Positions 36,240 through 46,400 are shown, counted from the stretch's first letter. The stretch: 64,000 nucleotides of DNA from Chitinophagaceae bacterium (GCA_016787065.1 JAEUVD010000028.1:1-64000), one strand, 5' to 3'. The notes: generated by a model from the letters alone, not told the origin. A program made the numbers and translations.

Positions 36240-36449
36240 AACCTACATCGTATCAACGAAGGTGAAAATCATAAAGAAATTTTTGCAAATTGGAATCGTA
36301 ATGAATCAGCTACATCTTATATAGCTACGTTCCATTATTTAAGGGAAGGTAGTAAAGAAATTAAAAGCACCACAATTAATATCCCGAGCAACAAGAACTA
36401 TACATCACCTACCATAATCTATTCGGGCAATATTCGGATGCTCTGTTGA
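36240..36449 (+). pseudogene. Possible coding remnant, 69 codons without a start
   Basis: The frame from 36240 to the TGA at 36447-36449 is open for 69 codons after an in-frame TAA at 36237, but has no usable start before its last few codons. It reads like protein (for example NWNRNESATSYIATFHY and TTINIPSN). It overlaps the 3' end of the opposite-strand membrane protein gene. It may be the 3' end of a decayed gene that lost its 5' part; I do not recognise the product, and random openness cannot be excluded. Confidence 0.25.
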
Positions 36450-37085
36450 GTAAATGATATTTACGTCGGAACCTTCTTCCAGAGCATCGTATTCCCTTTC
36501 ACTTAAATCAATAGAAGCTTCACAATTCACCTGATGTTCGCAAGGAAAAACAACGGTCATGCTATACATATCATTTCGTTTGCCGATAATTTTTGATAGA
36601 TCAGAAACCTTGGCTCGAACTCTTTTGCCATAGCGATCCAGTTCATTGGAAGCATAGGAGGTAGTCATACCAATAAAGGCTACACCAAAAATAAACAACG
36701 ATGAGATACAGGTGATGCCGGTAGCAATAGGAAATTTATCGAGCAAGGAAGGAAAAAGAATTGCTGCAGTCCAGAAGGAAAATACCAACGACATAACGCC
36801 ACCGATGAGGGCGAATGTAATAGAGAATTCTTCGGCAGCGCTTTTAGGCAGGAGTAAGAAGAAAAGAGCTTGTGTAAAGAGCAACATGACCAAGGGAAAC
36901 ATCTTATTACTGAGCAAAGGATGTTTTTGTTTGAAGTTAGCCATTTCCTGATCACCGATGCGATGAATAGCTTGTTCGATATCAACTTGAGCATAGCCCT
37001 GTTCGCGCATCGATGCTTCCACTTCGGCCATGGAGAAACCAAAGGATCGTTGTTCTTTTATTTTGGTTTGTAATTCTTCTAGCAT
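36405..37085 (-). CDS. Membrane protein with DUF3592-like C-terminal domain
   Basis: A 226-residue protein with an N-terminal helical segment resembling a UBA-like fold (GFSMAEVEASMREQGYAQ), three to four transmembrane helices (about 65-150) and a C-terminal beta-rich domain (from about 155). The closing segment ALEEGSDVNIIYSTEHPNIA resembles the DUF3592 ending. It is upstream-adjacent to pheS on the same strand in transcription order (pheS, then this gene), with a gap of 40 bases, so read-through is likely. The function is unknown. Confidence 0.65.
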   Translation of the reverse strand: MLEELQTKIKEQRSFGFSMAEVEASMREQGYAQVDIEQAIHRIGDQEMANFKQKHPLLSNKMFPLVMLLFTQALFFLLLPKSAAEEFSITFALIGGVMSLVFSFWTAAILFPSLLDKFPIATGITCISSLFIFGVAFIGMTTSYASNELDRYGKRVRAKVSDLSKIIGKRNDMYSMTVVFPCEHQVNCEASIDLSEREYDALEEGSDVNIIYSTEHPNIARIDYGR

Positions 37086-37125
37086 AACAAGTTCGGAAAG
37101 ATCGCGAAAAAATCAGATAGATACT

Positions 37126-38148
37126 TTATCGGAACTGTTTCAAGAAGCGAAGGTCGTTTTCGGATAGAAGACGAATATCCTTGATGCCATATTGCATCAT
37201 CGTGGTACGTTCTACGCCCATGCCCCAGGCTAAACCCGAATATTTATCGGGGTCGATGCCAGCGTTGCGCAATACATTCGGATGCACCATACCACAACCC
37301 AGAATTTCAACCCAGCCACTATGCTTACACACGTTACACCCTTTACTATCGCAGATAAAACAACTTACATCCATTTCAGCACTTGGCTCGGTGAAAGGGA
37401 AGTAGGAAGGTCGAAACCGAACCTTTACTTCCGGACCGAACATTTCCTTCACAAAATAATACAAGGTTTGTTTGAGATCGGCGAAGGAAACCTGTTCATC
37501 AATATAGAGTCCTTCAATTTGATGAAAGAAGCAATGCGATCGGGCACTGATGGTTTCATTACGATATACACGACCTGGAAATATTTGGCGGATAGGAAGT
37601 TTACCGCTTTCCATTACACGTACCTGTACCGAACTGGTATGCGTACGCAAAACCCAATCCGGATCTTTGCTAATGTAGAAGGTATCCTGCATGTCGCGCG
37701 CGGGATGATTTTCCGGAAGATTTAAGGCTGAGAAGTTATGCCAATCGTCTTCAATTTCCGGTCCTTCTGCAACGGTGAAACCAATTTTCTCGAAGATAGA
37801 AATCATCTTCTGCATGGTAGTATGGATAGGATGCAAAGCGCCGGATTCGGAAGGATAAGCCGGAAGGGAAAAGTCGATACCGGTAGATGCATTACCATCC
37901 TGTTCTTCATGACTTGATTTAAACTCCTGATATTTTGATTCGGCAAAAACTTTGAATTCATTCATCCGTTGACCGAATTCTTTTTTCAGGTCGTTGGAAA
38001 CATTTTTCATTTCACCCATGAGTTCTTTTACTAAACCTTTCGTGCCGAGAAAGCGAATACGATATTTTTCAAGATCATCTTGATTTTTGATAGCGGCTTC
38101 GCGTATTTCAGTTTTTAGTTTTTCAATGCGATCGAGAATTTCCTGCAT
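37126..38148 (-). CDS. pheS: Phenylalanine-tRNA ligase alpha subunit
   Basis: PheS forms the catalytic half of the alpha2-beta2 PheRS. The 340-residue protein has an N-terminal coiled coil (about 1-90), motif 2 GRVYRNETISARSHCFFHQ (about 185-203), the region SCFICDSKGCNVCKHSGWVE and motif 3 GLAWGMGVERTTMMQYGI near the C-terminus. pheT is not adjacent, which is common in Bacteroidota. The CxxC-type insert in the first half of the motif region is usual in this phylum. Confidence 0.95.
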   Translation of the reverse strand: MQEILDRIEKLKTEIREAAIKNQDDLEKYRIRFLGTKGLVKELMGEMKNVSNDLKKEFGQRMNEFKVFAESKYQEFKSSHEEQDGNASTGIDFSLPAYPSESGALHPIHTTMQKMISIFEKIGFTVAEGPEIEDDWHNFSALNLPENHPARDMQDTFYISKDPDWVLRTHTSSVQVRVMESGKLPIRQIFPGRVYRNETISARSHCFFHQIEGLYIDEQVSFADLKQTLYYFVKEMFGPEVKVRFRPSYFPFTEPSAEMDVSCFICDSKGCNVCKHSGWVEILGCGMVHPNVLRNAGIDPDKYSGLAWGMGVERTTMMQYGIKDIRLLSENDLRFLKQFR

Positions 38149-38223
38149 GCCGCAAATGTAGGATTTTGCGCGGAAAGAAGTGATGAGGGTATCATGATAC
38201 GAGGGGAATTTTCTTTGGTTTAT

Positions 38224-38355
38224 TTACAGTATAACCAAGCGTTTGGTGAACATGGAAGCATTGGTTTTTAGTTGAGAAATGTAGTTTCCTTTTGGAAGCT
38301 GTTGAACCTTTAATCTTGCCAAGGACTTCTTATCCGTATTTCTGCCGCAATAATG
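38224..38355 (-). pseudogene. Truncated T9SS sorting-domain remnant
   Basis: Read on the minus strand, 43 codons from an in-frame TAA (38356-38358) to a TAA (38224-38226) encode a clear T9SS type A C-terminal tail: LKVQQLPKGNYISQLKT followed by FTKRLVIL at the stop. There is no start and no upstream body; the 1280-residue surface protein gene lies just beyond on the other strand. This looks like the last piece of a T9SS cargo gene whose body was deleted or replaced. It was too short for ordinary ORF calling. Confidence 0.7.
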
Positions 38356-38409
38356 TTAATAGTTATACCTTCTAGTTCATTTATATTATCTTCATATCTA
38401 TTAGAGATT

Positions 38410-41400
38410 ATGAAGCGATCACTATACTTCATTTATTTTTTATTATTCGGTCTGGGTTTTGTGTTAAAAGTGGATGCACAATCCGGATCATATTGGGCTT
38501 GGCATGTAGACACTACTATTGCTTACACGGATTTAAAATATAGTCAGGATAAAATATATGGACTAGGCCAAGCATTAGGTAATGGAATTCTAGTCTTAAA
38601 AGACAGTAATGGAAATAGTTTATGGATGCATCAATTTTCGGGAATAGAATTTGTTGGTTTAGATGTTTCTTCATCTGGAGAACTAGTTGCACTTGGATTT
38701 TTTTCAGATTCAGTAATTGTAAATGGTACTACCTATTTTAGTTCAGGTGGAAAGGAAGTGATTATTGTACGATGTGATGTTATGGGTGGAATTACCTTGG
38801 TTAAAACTTTCGGGAGCATAGCCGATGATATTCCATTTGATCTTTGTATAGATGCATTGGGTGGAATTTATATAACCGCTAACTGTTGGGCTCCGGTTAG
38901 TCAGTCAGGGAATAATTTTTCAGGTCAAGTTATTTCAAAATTTGATTATTTAGGAAACCCTGTTTTTCTTCATAATCTCAGAACTGCTTCTACCATTCCA
39001 CCAACCGAGTATGGTATAAGAAGTATTAAATACAATCCAGTAGACAGTCTTATTTACTTTACAGGTTTCATGAATTCAGGCTCAACAGATGTATTTAATA
39101 CTTTTAGTAGATGCATATTTGATTCAGGAATAGATTCGATATTAATAAGTTCACATGTAGGATTGAATGGAAGAGACATTATTTTGGGAAGAATAACCAC
39201 AGGGGGGCAACTAGGCGCCATTGTGAATGAAACACAAGCCGGTGGTAAAACGTACTATTCTACCGATATGGCGATTAATGATTCGGGTAAAGTAGTTTAT
39301 ACGGTACGAGATCAGTATACTTTAAATGGATTTACTAAAAACTATTGGACGTTGCCGAACGCAGAATTAAATTCTGATGGTCATACTATGATTGATGCGT
39401 GTGGATTATACTATACGCTTGGCCATCCTCTCAAACTTGAAACAGATGGAGTAGATTTTTATGGGTCCATTTATCAGCCAGAACTATCATGTTCAACTCA
39501 AAATTGTTCTGACTATTATTTAATGCAATATAAATTGTCAATTCAGTCTAAAAACTACCAGTATATTCAGTTTAAACCTCTCGGAGTATGTGGGCATGCA
39601 GGTAATTATTATGTTGGAGCAGTTAACGGATTGTATAAGTCATGTAATTCAAATTGTCCACTTCAACCATTAATTGTTACACCGAGTGCGGACCTTACAA
39701 TGTGTGTAGGAAATAGTGATACCATTGGTAACATTCCTTGTTTGTACGTACACGGTGGAACTGAACCTTATTCGTTTTCTTGGCAACCTAATATTGGACT
39801 AAATAATCCTAATAGTTCAAATCCAGTAGTTTCAGGTTTAGGAATCGGTATTTATACCTATACACTAACAGTTACGGATCAGAATACTGTTATATCTTAT
39901 GATACGGTTGTAGTTGAAGTAAAGCCACCGCCAATAATTTCAGTTACATTAAATCCAATGACGCCAGTTTGTGGCGACTCGTTGTTGATTATACCTTCTG
40001 GAGCGTCGACCTATTCGTATCATTGGTTGGATAATCTAAATAATTATCATTATGCATACGGAGATAGTTTATTATTATTTCCAAATTACAGCACTACTAT
40101 TCAGGTTATTGGCATTGATGGTTGTAACGATACAAACTATGTTCCTGTTAATGTGGCTTCTTCGATGGATACTACCTATGCCACTGTTTGCGAAAGTAAC
40201 TTACCTTATGTTTGGTACGGCCAAAGTATTTCATCTCCTGGGGCGCATTATGCGGTTTTTTCGAATACAAGTGGTTGTGATTCAATAAAAAAATTATTTC
40301 TCACTGTTTATAATACCGATGAGGTTTACGACAGCGCTAGCATTTGCATAAATCAATTACCTTATAATTGGAATGGGAATATCTTGAGCAATGCAGGTGT
40401 TTATATTGATACTTTCAGTGGTGTTTCACCTACTGTTGGTTGCGATTCTATTGTAACTTTTAAATTAATTGTTGAATCAATTTTTGACAGTGTTACGGCG
40501 AGCCCTTCCACAATCTGTTCTCAAGGTATATCGAATTTGGTAGTTCATAATAATAAGAATTATTGTATCCCTTATTGTGACTCAGGTAGTATGTGTATTG
40601 CCAAATTTCAATTCAATACAATCAATAATTTTACAGGAGGCACTTGCACGGAATATTCTTCATTCCAACAAACAACAACCGTTACAGCAGGTAATACCTA
40701 TACCATGACTGTTAGTAGTGATTCCTCTATAAATTATTGTGTGCATCGAATTGTGTGGATTGATTATAATCAGGATGGTGATTTTAATGATATTGGAGAA
40801 AGGGTATTTAATCAAAATACAAATTCGGTGGTTGTAAGCGCATCGGTTACTATTCCATCAACCGCATTATCCGGAATAACAAAAATGCGCGTATGCGGAG
40901 GATGGTTTTCGCCCTCCATCTTGTCTACGTTCGAATGTTATTACGATACCTATGGAGAATATGAAGATTATTACATTGAAATAGTTGGAGGACAGCCATT
41001 AACTACTACAGCATGGGCTCCAACTACGAATATTAACCCCGTTATAGGTAACTTGGTTACTGCAAATCCAAGCATTACAACCACATACACGGTAACAGCC
41101 AGTAATTCTAATGGGTGCAGTCAAACGGCATCAGTAACTCTGGCAGTGAATCCGTCTAGTTTTTCAAATGACACGATAGCTGTTTGTTCAAATCAACTAC
41201 CTTTTGCTTGGAACGGACAGAATTTAACATCGTCAGGTATTTATACATATCAAACAATGAACACATTCGGTTGTGACAGTATAGCAATGTTACAATTTAC
41301 GGTACATGCAGCAGATAGCAACTCAACGTCATTAAATTTATGTTCGAATCAAATTCCTTATTCGTGGAATGGATTAAGTATTATTTCATCTGGTCTCTAT

Positions 41401-42252
41401 ACCTATAACAGTTCAAACATATATGGTTGTGATTCGCTAGAAGAAATAATAATTACAGTACTCCCAAATAGTTTTACAAACGATTCGATGGATATTTGTT
41501 CTAATCAATTGCCTTACCTATGGAATGGCCAAAGTTTAACTGCCAGCGGAGCCTATTCCTATCAAACAACTAATTCTGTCGGTTGTGACAGTATAGCAAT
41601 GTTACAATTTACGGTACATGCAGCAGACAGCAACTCTACGTCATTAAATTTATGTTCGAATCAAATTCCTTATTCCTGGAATGGATTAAGTATTATTTCA
41701 TCTGGCCTCTATACATATAACAGTTTGAATTTGAACGGTTGCGATTCGCTGGAAGAATTACAGGTTACAATATATCCAATGCCGATTCCGGTGATTCAAT
41801 GGAATGGTAACTTTCTTTCAACTACACAAAGTTTTGTTTCATATCAATGGTATGTAAACGGAAGTATGATTCTTGGAGCAACTGGTCAAACCTATATTCC
41901 TACCCAAAGCGGCGACTACAACGTAATTGTAACTGATATAAATGGTTGTTCTGATTCAAGTTTGAGCTATTCTTATTTTGCAACTGGAATAGAGGATAGA
42001 AAGGAGGAATTGGACTTTCAAATTATTCCTAATCCTGCATTTCAATACGTGTATGTGATTTTTGAAAAACCATTTGATGGAAATATTCACTTGATCAATT
42101 CGTTGGGTCAAGTAGTTCAAACTATACATACAAAGAAAAGCATCAAAACGGCTATTGATATTACATCATGTAAATCTGGGGTTTACATTATTAAAACTAT
42201 ACAACAAGGAGATGGTAAGCACCATGCGAAGCTTGTTGTAACTAATTTCTAG
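38410..42252 (+). CDS. Large T9SS-exported GEVED-domain surface protein
   Basis: A 1280-residue cargo protein. A signal peptide (about 1-24) leads to a beta-propeller-like region (about 30-400) with GLDVSSSGELVALGFF-type strands. A PKD/Ig-like segment follows (about 425-500). A GEVED domain (about 775-855) includes IVWIDYNQDGDFNDIGER and the YGEYEDYYIE closing. Four or five Cys-bounded repeats (LCSNQIPYSWNG, CSNQLPYLWNG) come next, and a T9SS type A tail ends the protein (IIPNPAFQYVYV, KSGVYIIKT). I start it at the ATG at 38410, 57 bases inside the longest frame, because that gives a standard signal peptide. Confidence 0.85.
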   Translation: MKRSLYFIYFLLFGLGFVLKVDAQSGSYWAWHVDTTIAYTDLKYSQDKIYGLGQALGNGILVLKDSNGNSLWMHQFSGIEFVGLDVSSSGELVALGFFSDSVIVNGTTYFSSGGKEVIIVRCDVMGGITLVKTFGSIADDIPFDLCIDALGGIYITANCWAPVSQSGNNFSGQVISKFDYLGNPVFLHNLRTASTIPPTEYGIRSIKYNPVDSLIYFTGFMNSGSTDVFNTFSRCIFDSGIDSILISSHVGLNGRDIILGRITTGGQLGAIVNETQAGGKTYYSTDMAINDSGKVVYTVRDQYTLNGFTKNYWTLPNAELNSDGHTMIDACGLYYTLGHPLKLETDGVDFYGSIYQPELSCSTQNCSDYYLMQYKLSIQSKNYQYIQFKPLGVCGHAGNYYVGAVNGLYKSCNSNCPLQPLIVTPSADLTMCVGNSDTIGNIPCLYVHGGTEPYSFSWQPNIGLNNPNSSNPVVSGLGIGIYTYTLTVTDQNTVISYDTVVVEVKPPPIISVTLNPMTPVCGDSLLIIPSGASTYSYHWLDNLNNYHYAYGDSLLLFPNYSTTIQVIGIDGCNDTNYVPVNVASSMDTTYATVCESNLPYVWYGQSISSPGAHYAVFSNTSGCDSIKKLFLTVYNTDEVYDSASICINQLPYNWNGNILSNAGVYIDTFSGVSPTVGCDSIVTFKLIVESIFDSVTASPSTICSQGISNLVVHNNKNYCIPYCDSGSMCIAKFQFNTINNFTGGTCTEYSSFQQTTTVTAGNTYTMTVSSDSSINYCVHRIVWIDYNQDGDFNDIGERVFNQNTNSVVVSASVTIPSTALSGITKMRVCGGWFSPSILSTFECYYDTYGEYEDYYIEIVGGQPLTTTAWAPTTNINPVIGNLVTANPSITTTYTVTASNSNGCSQTASVTLAVNPSSFSNDTIAVCSNQLPFAWNGQNLTSSGIYTYQTMNTFGCDSIAMLQFTVHAADSNSTSLNLCSNQIPYSWNGLSIISSGLYTYNSSNIYGCDSLEEIIITVLPNSFTNDSMDICSNQLPYLWNGQSLTASGAYSYQTTNSVGCDSIAMLQFTVHAADSNSTSLNLCSNQIPYSWNGLSIISSGLYTYNSLNLNGCDSLEELQVTIYPMPIPVIQWNGNFLSTTQSFVSYQWYVNGSMILGATGQTYIPTQSGDYNVIVTDINGCSDSSLSYSYFATGIEDRKEELDFQIIPNPAFQYVYVIFEKPFDGNIHLINSLGQVVQTIHTKKSIKTAIDITSCKSGVYIIKTIQQGDGKHHAKLVVTNF
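41269..41733 (+). repeat. Near-identical 150-bp coding repeat pair
   Basis: About 150 bases starting at 41269 recur at 41581, offset 312 (104 codons), with only a handful of substitutions. They encode the same Cys-bounded unit twice (CDSIAMLQFTVHAADSNS and LCSNQIPYSWNGLSII). This is a recent internal duplication within the surface protein gene. Confidence 0.88.
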
Positions 42253-42291
42253 TAATCAACACTGCCATCCGTTGTTTCTTCTATAGTACTA

Positions 42292-43149
42292 CTACATCAC
42301 AACCATTCGCTTATTATACGTTAAGCCATTCACCTTTAGTTGCACATAATATAGTCCTTTCGATAATGCTTGTACATCTAATCTCACTTGCTGATCTCCG
42401 GCCTGATACTTTTGGGAAGGTAAGTGCTTCAAACGTTGTCCGGTTAAACTAATAATATCAATGGCAATTTCCTGCGTTTCTTGCAACTGAAAATAGAGTG
42501 TTGCATAATCCATAGCCGGGTTAGGGTAGAGTGTGATAGCCTGTGCATGCTGAAGATCATCAACCGCACTCGGTAAATTACATTTAGTATTAGCAATCCA
42601 CTGTATTGTACTCACCGACGGTGGCCAGGGCGTTGTTTTATTCGGGTTATTCAGCGTATCGAACCAAACGCGTTTATTCGGACAAACTACCATCATCAAT
42701 GGTAGACCAGCTATGAGATAGTTTGATTGAAATGTTGAAAATGACGTTTCACCACTTTGAGGATTTGAGCTTGGGCTCATGATACTATAATTGGTACCCG
42801 AAATCCAATCACCAAGGGTATTGGTTCCAGTGCCTTGAAGATCAGCTAAACTTGTATTGACGTCTGCTTCGATAAAGAAAACTTTACCCGTTTGATCTCC
42901 GGGGTTATCATAAGCATTGTAAACCTGATTTAATAAATGGATTGAATCATGCAGATACCAACAGGGTGAACACCACGTTGCACTCAGTTCAATAAAAACA
43001 AATTTATTCGCATTCAAATAGGAGTATAAATGTTGCGGATTGCCATTCAAATCATTAAACGTAAAATCCGGAGCTATGCTACCTTCCGAAATTTGCGCTT
43101 GCATAATCGATGAATATGACAAAAAGAAGAACAAGAGTATTTTTTTCAT
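42292..43149 (-). CDS. Secreted thioredoxin-fold protein with T9SS sorting domain
   Basis: A 285-residue protein. A signal peptide (about 1-19) is followed by a TlpA/AhpC-like thioredoxin fold (about 22-195) with active site CSPC (Cys60-Cys63) in ELSATWCSPCW, and a C-terminal T9SS type A tail (ITLYPNPAMDYATLYF onwards). An exported thiol oxidoreductase carried by the T9SS is unusual enough to note. It faces the 1280-residue protein's 3' end with a gap of 39 bases. Confidence 0.85.
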   Translation of the reverse strand: MKKILLFFFLSYSSIMQAQISEGSIAPDFTFNDLNGNPQHLYSYLNANKFVFIELSATWCSPCWYLHDSIHLLNQVYNAYDNPGDQTGKVFFIEADVNTSLADLQGTGTNTLGDWISGTNYSIMSPSSNPQSGETSFSTFQSNYLIAGLPLMMVVCPNKRVWFDTLNNPNKTTPWPPSVSTIQWIANTKCNLPSAVDDLQHAQAITLYPNPAMDYATLYFQLQETQEIAIDIISLTGQRLKHLPSQKYQAGDQQVRLDVQALSKGLYYVQLKVNGLTYNKRMVVM

Positions 43150-43354
43150 GATTTCGAATTACTTCCCTTTATACGTTTCATTCGTACTTAATGTTAGTGG
43201 CTGATTTGTATAACAAGTTGAATACTTTTAGAAGAGGTGGTACGGATATCAGGAGATCAAATACAATTGCACGATTACGAACGCAATTACCATGCACAAC
43301 AGACTAGTTCGTATTTCTAATACAATTCGTATTTTGCAAGCTCAATTGAGAACT

Positions 43355-45283
43355 ATGAAGAATAAAGTGGTCATCCTAATTTTGTCTTTTGTTAGCACAG
43401 CATTGTGGTCGCAAGAGTTACTCACACCTGAAAAAATGTGGTCGTTAGGAAGGGTTGGATTTCAAGCCTTATCCAACGATGGTAGTACGATTTACATCAG
43501 TGTAGGTCGCGCAAACATGCAAGAAAATAAAACGAAAACTTCTTTTTATGCTATTCAAGTGAATAACGGTTTATCGGAAATGGTTAGCGCTGTACCAAGT
43601 ACTAAACCGAAGCCAAGTGATGATTTAGAAAACGCTTCTATTTCAAATGATCAAAAATATATTTTGTACACCAAGGAGGTTCATATAGAAGATGTAATTG
43701 GATCAGATAAATATCCGGACCTTACGAAGGCTAATGTGTTGGTGTACGATCAACTCAATCAACGTCATTGGGATACCTGGGAAGATGGTAATTACTCCCA
43801 CGTTTTTCTTGCCAAAAATAATCAAGGACAACCTGCGCAACCTATAGATATCATGGCCGGATTGAAATTTGATTGTCCGCAAAAGCCACATGGCGGAGCG
43901 GAAGACTTGCTCTTCACTCCGGATAGTAAACAAATCTTATTTGTAACTAAAATGAAGAGTGGAACCGCTTACGCAACCAGTACCAATACCGATATTTATT
44001 GCTATGATATTGAAACACAACAAACACAAAATCTAACCGAAGGGATGAACGGTTACGATACCCAACCTTCATTTAGTAACGATGGTCATTGGCTTGCATG
44101 GACAAGCATGGCGCGCGACGGTTTTGAAGCAGATAAAAATGATTTATGGTTGATGAATTGGAAGGATAAAACTAAAATAAACCTGACCGCAACTTGGGAT
44201 GAAACGGTGGGCGGTTTTAGATTCAGTAATGATGATAAGAAAATTTATTTTGTAGCAGCCATTAAAGGAACCGAACAACTATTTGAAATTGATATCACAT
44301 CAGAAACGCCAAGTGTAAAGCAAATCACATCCGGGCAATTTGATATTAATGGTTTATGCGCGCAAGATGGAAATACCCTATATGTTTCTCGCACCGATAT
44401 GAATCATGCGGCAGAAATATTTGCCGTGAATTTATTGGATGGTTCCATGAAGCAAGTGTCGCATGTAAATGATAACGATTATGCTTCTATTAAAATGTGT
44501 AAGGTAGAAGGCCGTTATACTTCAGTTGGCAGCGATCAACTTTTTTCTTGGGTGATTTATCCGCCTGATTTTGATCCGAACAAAAAGTATCCGACTTTGT
44601 TGTATTGTCAAGGTGGTCCTCAAAGTGCCTTATCACAGTTTTATAGTTTTCGATGGAATTTTCAACTCATGGCCAGTAATGGCTATATTGTAATTGCACC
44701 AAACAGAACCGGAATGCCGGGTTGGGGTACTGCATGGAATGAGAATATTAGTAAAGATTGGGGAGGAAATCCGATGCGCGATTATCTGGCGGCAATCGAC
44801 GACTTAGCGAATGAACCCTATGTTGATAGAGATCGCATGGGCGCAGTAGGTGCTAGTTACGGAGGTTATTCGGTATTGATGTTAGCGGGTATTCATGAGA
44901 ACCGATTTAAAACGTTTATATCGCATTGTGGTTTATTTGATTTGAAAAGCTGGTATGGTACAACGGAAGAATTATGGTTTGCGAATTGGGATATTGGAGG
45001 CGCGTATTGGGATAAGGATAATCGTGAAGCAAAGAATTCATATCGTGAATTTAGTCCGAGTAACTATGTACAACAATGGAACACCCCTATTATGATAATT
45101 CAAGGAGGGAAAGATTTTCGTGTGCCGATAGAGCAAGGTTTACAAGCTTACCAGGCAGCGCAGTTACAAGGGATTAAAAGTAGATTCATGTTATTTCCGG
45201 AAGAAAACCACTGGGTATTAAAGCCACAAAACGGGTTAATCTGGCAACGCGAATTTTATAAGTGGCTGAAAGAAACATTGTAA
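43355..45283 (+). CDS. S9 family peptidase (prolyl oligopeptidase-type)
   Basis: A 642-residue secreted serine peptidase. A signal peptide (ending LWSQ) precedes an N-terminal beta-propeller (about 30-380) and a C-terminal alpha/beta hydrolase. The catalytic triad is Ser near 500 in GASYGGYS, Asp near 586 in GGKDFRVP and His near 617 in ENHWV. It probably removes dipeptides or short peptides from proteins in the periplasm. I chose the ATG at 43355 over one 63 bases upstream because a near -7 element (TATTTTG) lies between them. Confidence 0.9.
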   Translation: MKNKVVILILSFVSTALWSQELLTPEKMWSLGRVGFQALSNDGSTIYISVGRANMQENKTKTSFYAIQVNNGLSEMVSAVPSTKPKPSDDLENASISNDQKYILYTKEVHIEDVIGSDKYPDLTKANVLVYDQLNQRHWDTWEDGNYSHVFLAKNNQGQPAQPIDIMAGLKFDCPQKPHGGAEDLLFTPDSKQILFVTKMKSGTAYATSTNTDIYCYDIETQQTQNLTEGMNGYDTQPSFSNDGHWLAWTSMARDGFEADKNDLWLMNWKDKTKINLTATWDETVGGFRFSNDDKKIYFVAAIKGTEQLFEIDITSETPSVKQITSGQFDINGLCAQDGNTLYVSRTDMNHAAEIFAVNLLDGSMKQVSHVNDNDYASIKMCKVEGRYTSVGSDQLFSWVIYPPDFDPNKKYPTLLYCQGGPQSALSQFYSFRWNFQLMASNGYIVIAPNRTGMPGWGTAWNENISKDWGGNPMRDYLAAIDDLANEPYVDRDRMGAVGASYGGYSVLMLAGIHENRFKTFISHCGLFDLKSWYGTTEELWFANWDIGGAYWDKDNREAKNSYREFSPSNYVQQWNTPIMIIQGGKDFRVPIEQGLQAYQAAQLQGIKSRFMLFPEENHWVLKPQNGLIWQREFYKWLKETL

Positions 45284-45360
45284 GGTTTTCTGTACACAAC
45301 GCTATTTTGCGACGAACAAATTTTCAATCTATCTGCTGAGAATTGCTGTACATGATATTG

Positions 45361-46056
45361 TTACAATGTAGTCGCATCGATGTTGGTATATTTCTGATGC
45401 ATTGTTTTTAAGATTAATTCCAATTTTACAAAATCGGTATCCACTTTAGTAATATCTAAGGTATAGCTACGGTCATTCGTTTTTGTTATTTCAACAAAAT
45501 AGGTATCGTCGTCATTTTGTTGATTATTGATTTGTATTCTCTTCATCTGATCCCAAGGTGTATTGGTTGAATGATTATATCGAATACCATCTTTGTTCAA
45601 GCATAGAAAATTCTCCGTTGAATTAAAGAATCCAACCTTATCGAAGTTGTATTCTTCTTCGATGGGAATACTATCTTGAAAAGGTTTACTCCAATCTAAA
45701 TCACGTATATGCTGATGGTAGACTTTAATTTCTCTTCTAATGATTCCGAATGCACACAATCTAGCCAACCATATTCGCCCTTGGGTTTCAACGAACCGTC
45801 TGGTTTTAAAGGAATGTAACAAACGAGAAGGGGCAACATCGTTCATAAACAACCAATGATAAAAACGAGCATGCCAAAAACCGATGCAACCAACGAAGAA
45901 AATTGCCGCGAACAGGCATACTAAAAACCAAGGCAATCCAATATGTTGAATGGCCAAATAAATAACTAGGAAGGTTAAAACATTCAGTACGATATAAAAA
46001 CCAGTAATTGGTCCACGACCTCGTTCAATTATTTCATTCAATGTTACTGTTGGCAT
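45361..46056 (-). CDS. Hypothetical membrane protein, two N-terminal helices
   Basis: A 231-residue protein with two transmembrane helices (about 17-55) and a soluble C-terminal part (about 100-231) with beta strands and the segments EEYNFDKVGFFNS and SYTLDITKVDTDF, possibly a PH-like fold. I recognise no family. It converges on the S9 peptidase gene with 77 bases between. It marks the left boundary of the core chromosome before the repeat-rich accessory region. Confidence 0.6.
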   Translation of the reverse strand: MPTVTLNEIIERGRGPITGFYIVLNVLTFLVIYLAIQHIGLPWFLVCLFAAIFFVGCIGFWHARFYHWLFMNDVAPSRLLHSFKTRRFVETQGRIWLARLCAFGIIRREIKVYHQHIRDLDWSKPFQDSIPIEEEYNFDKVGFFNSTENFLCLNKDGIRYNHSTNTPWDQMKRIQINNQQNDDDTYFVEITKTNDRSYTLDITKVDTDFVKLELILKTMHQKYTNIDATTL

Positions 46057-46286
46057 AGTAATCTCAAAGATATTCTACTTCGATTTAGTATCGTGTAAAC
46101 CACAAATAGTTTTCTTTGCTAGGTGAAATTATGGTCTGGGTACACAAACCAAAGAGGTTGGCGGGCGAAATCAATAAAGCCTAAGCACGAGAACCGCTTC
46201 GCTAATTCTCCCGTCATTGTTAGAAACCGAAAGCGAAAGAAAAAGTTTGACGGCCATTACCATGTCGCTTAACCCCATCAGGTTGG

Positions 46287-46400
46287 TCCTCAACTACCGA
46301 TATAGAAATGGAAAGTTAAAGAGAATGTACGATGATTAGAAAGAGAAACTTAAAGGGAATGAGAAAGTTTTATGAGTTTTAACCTATCGGTTGTTGAGGA
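46287..46400. repeat. Imperfect inverted repeat, 16-bp arms
   Basis: tcctcaactaccgata (46287-46302) against tatcggttgttgagga (46385-46400), 15 of 16 bases complementary, separated by 82 bases. Confidence 0.75.
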
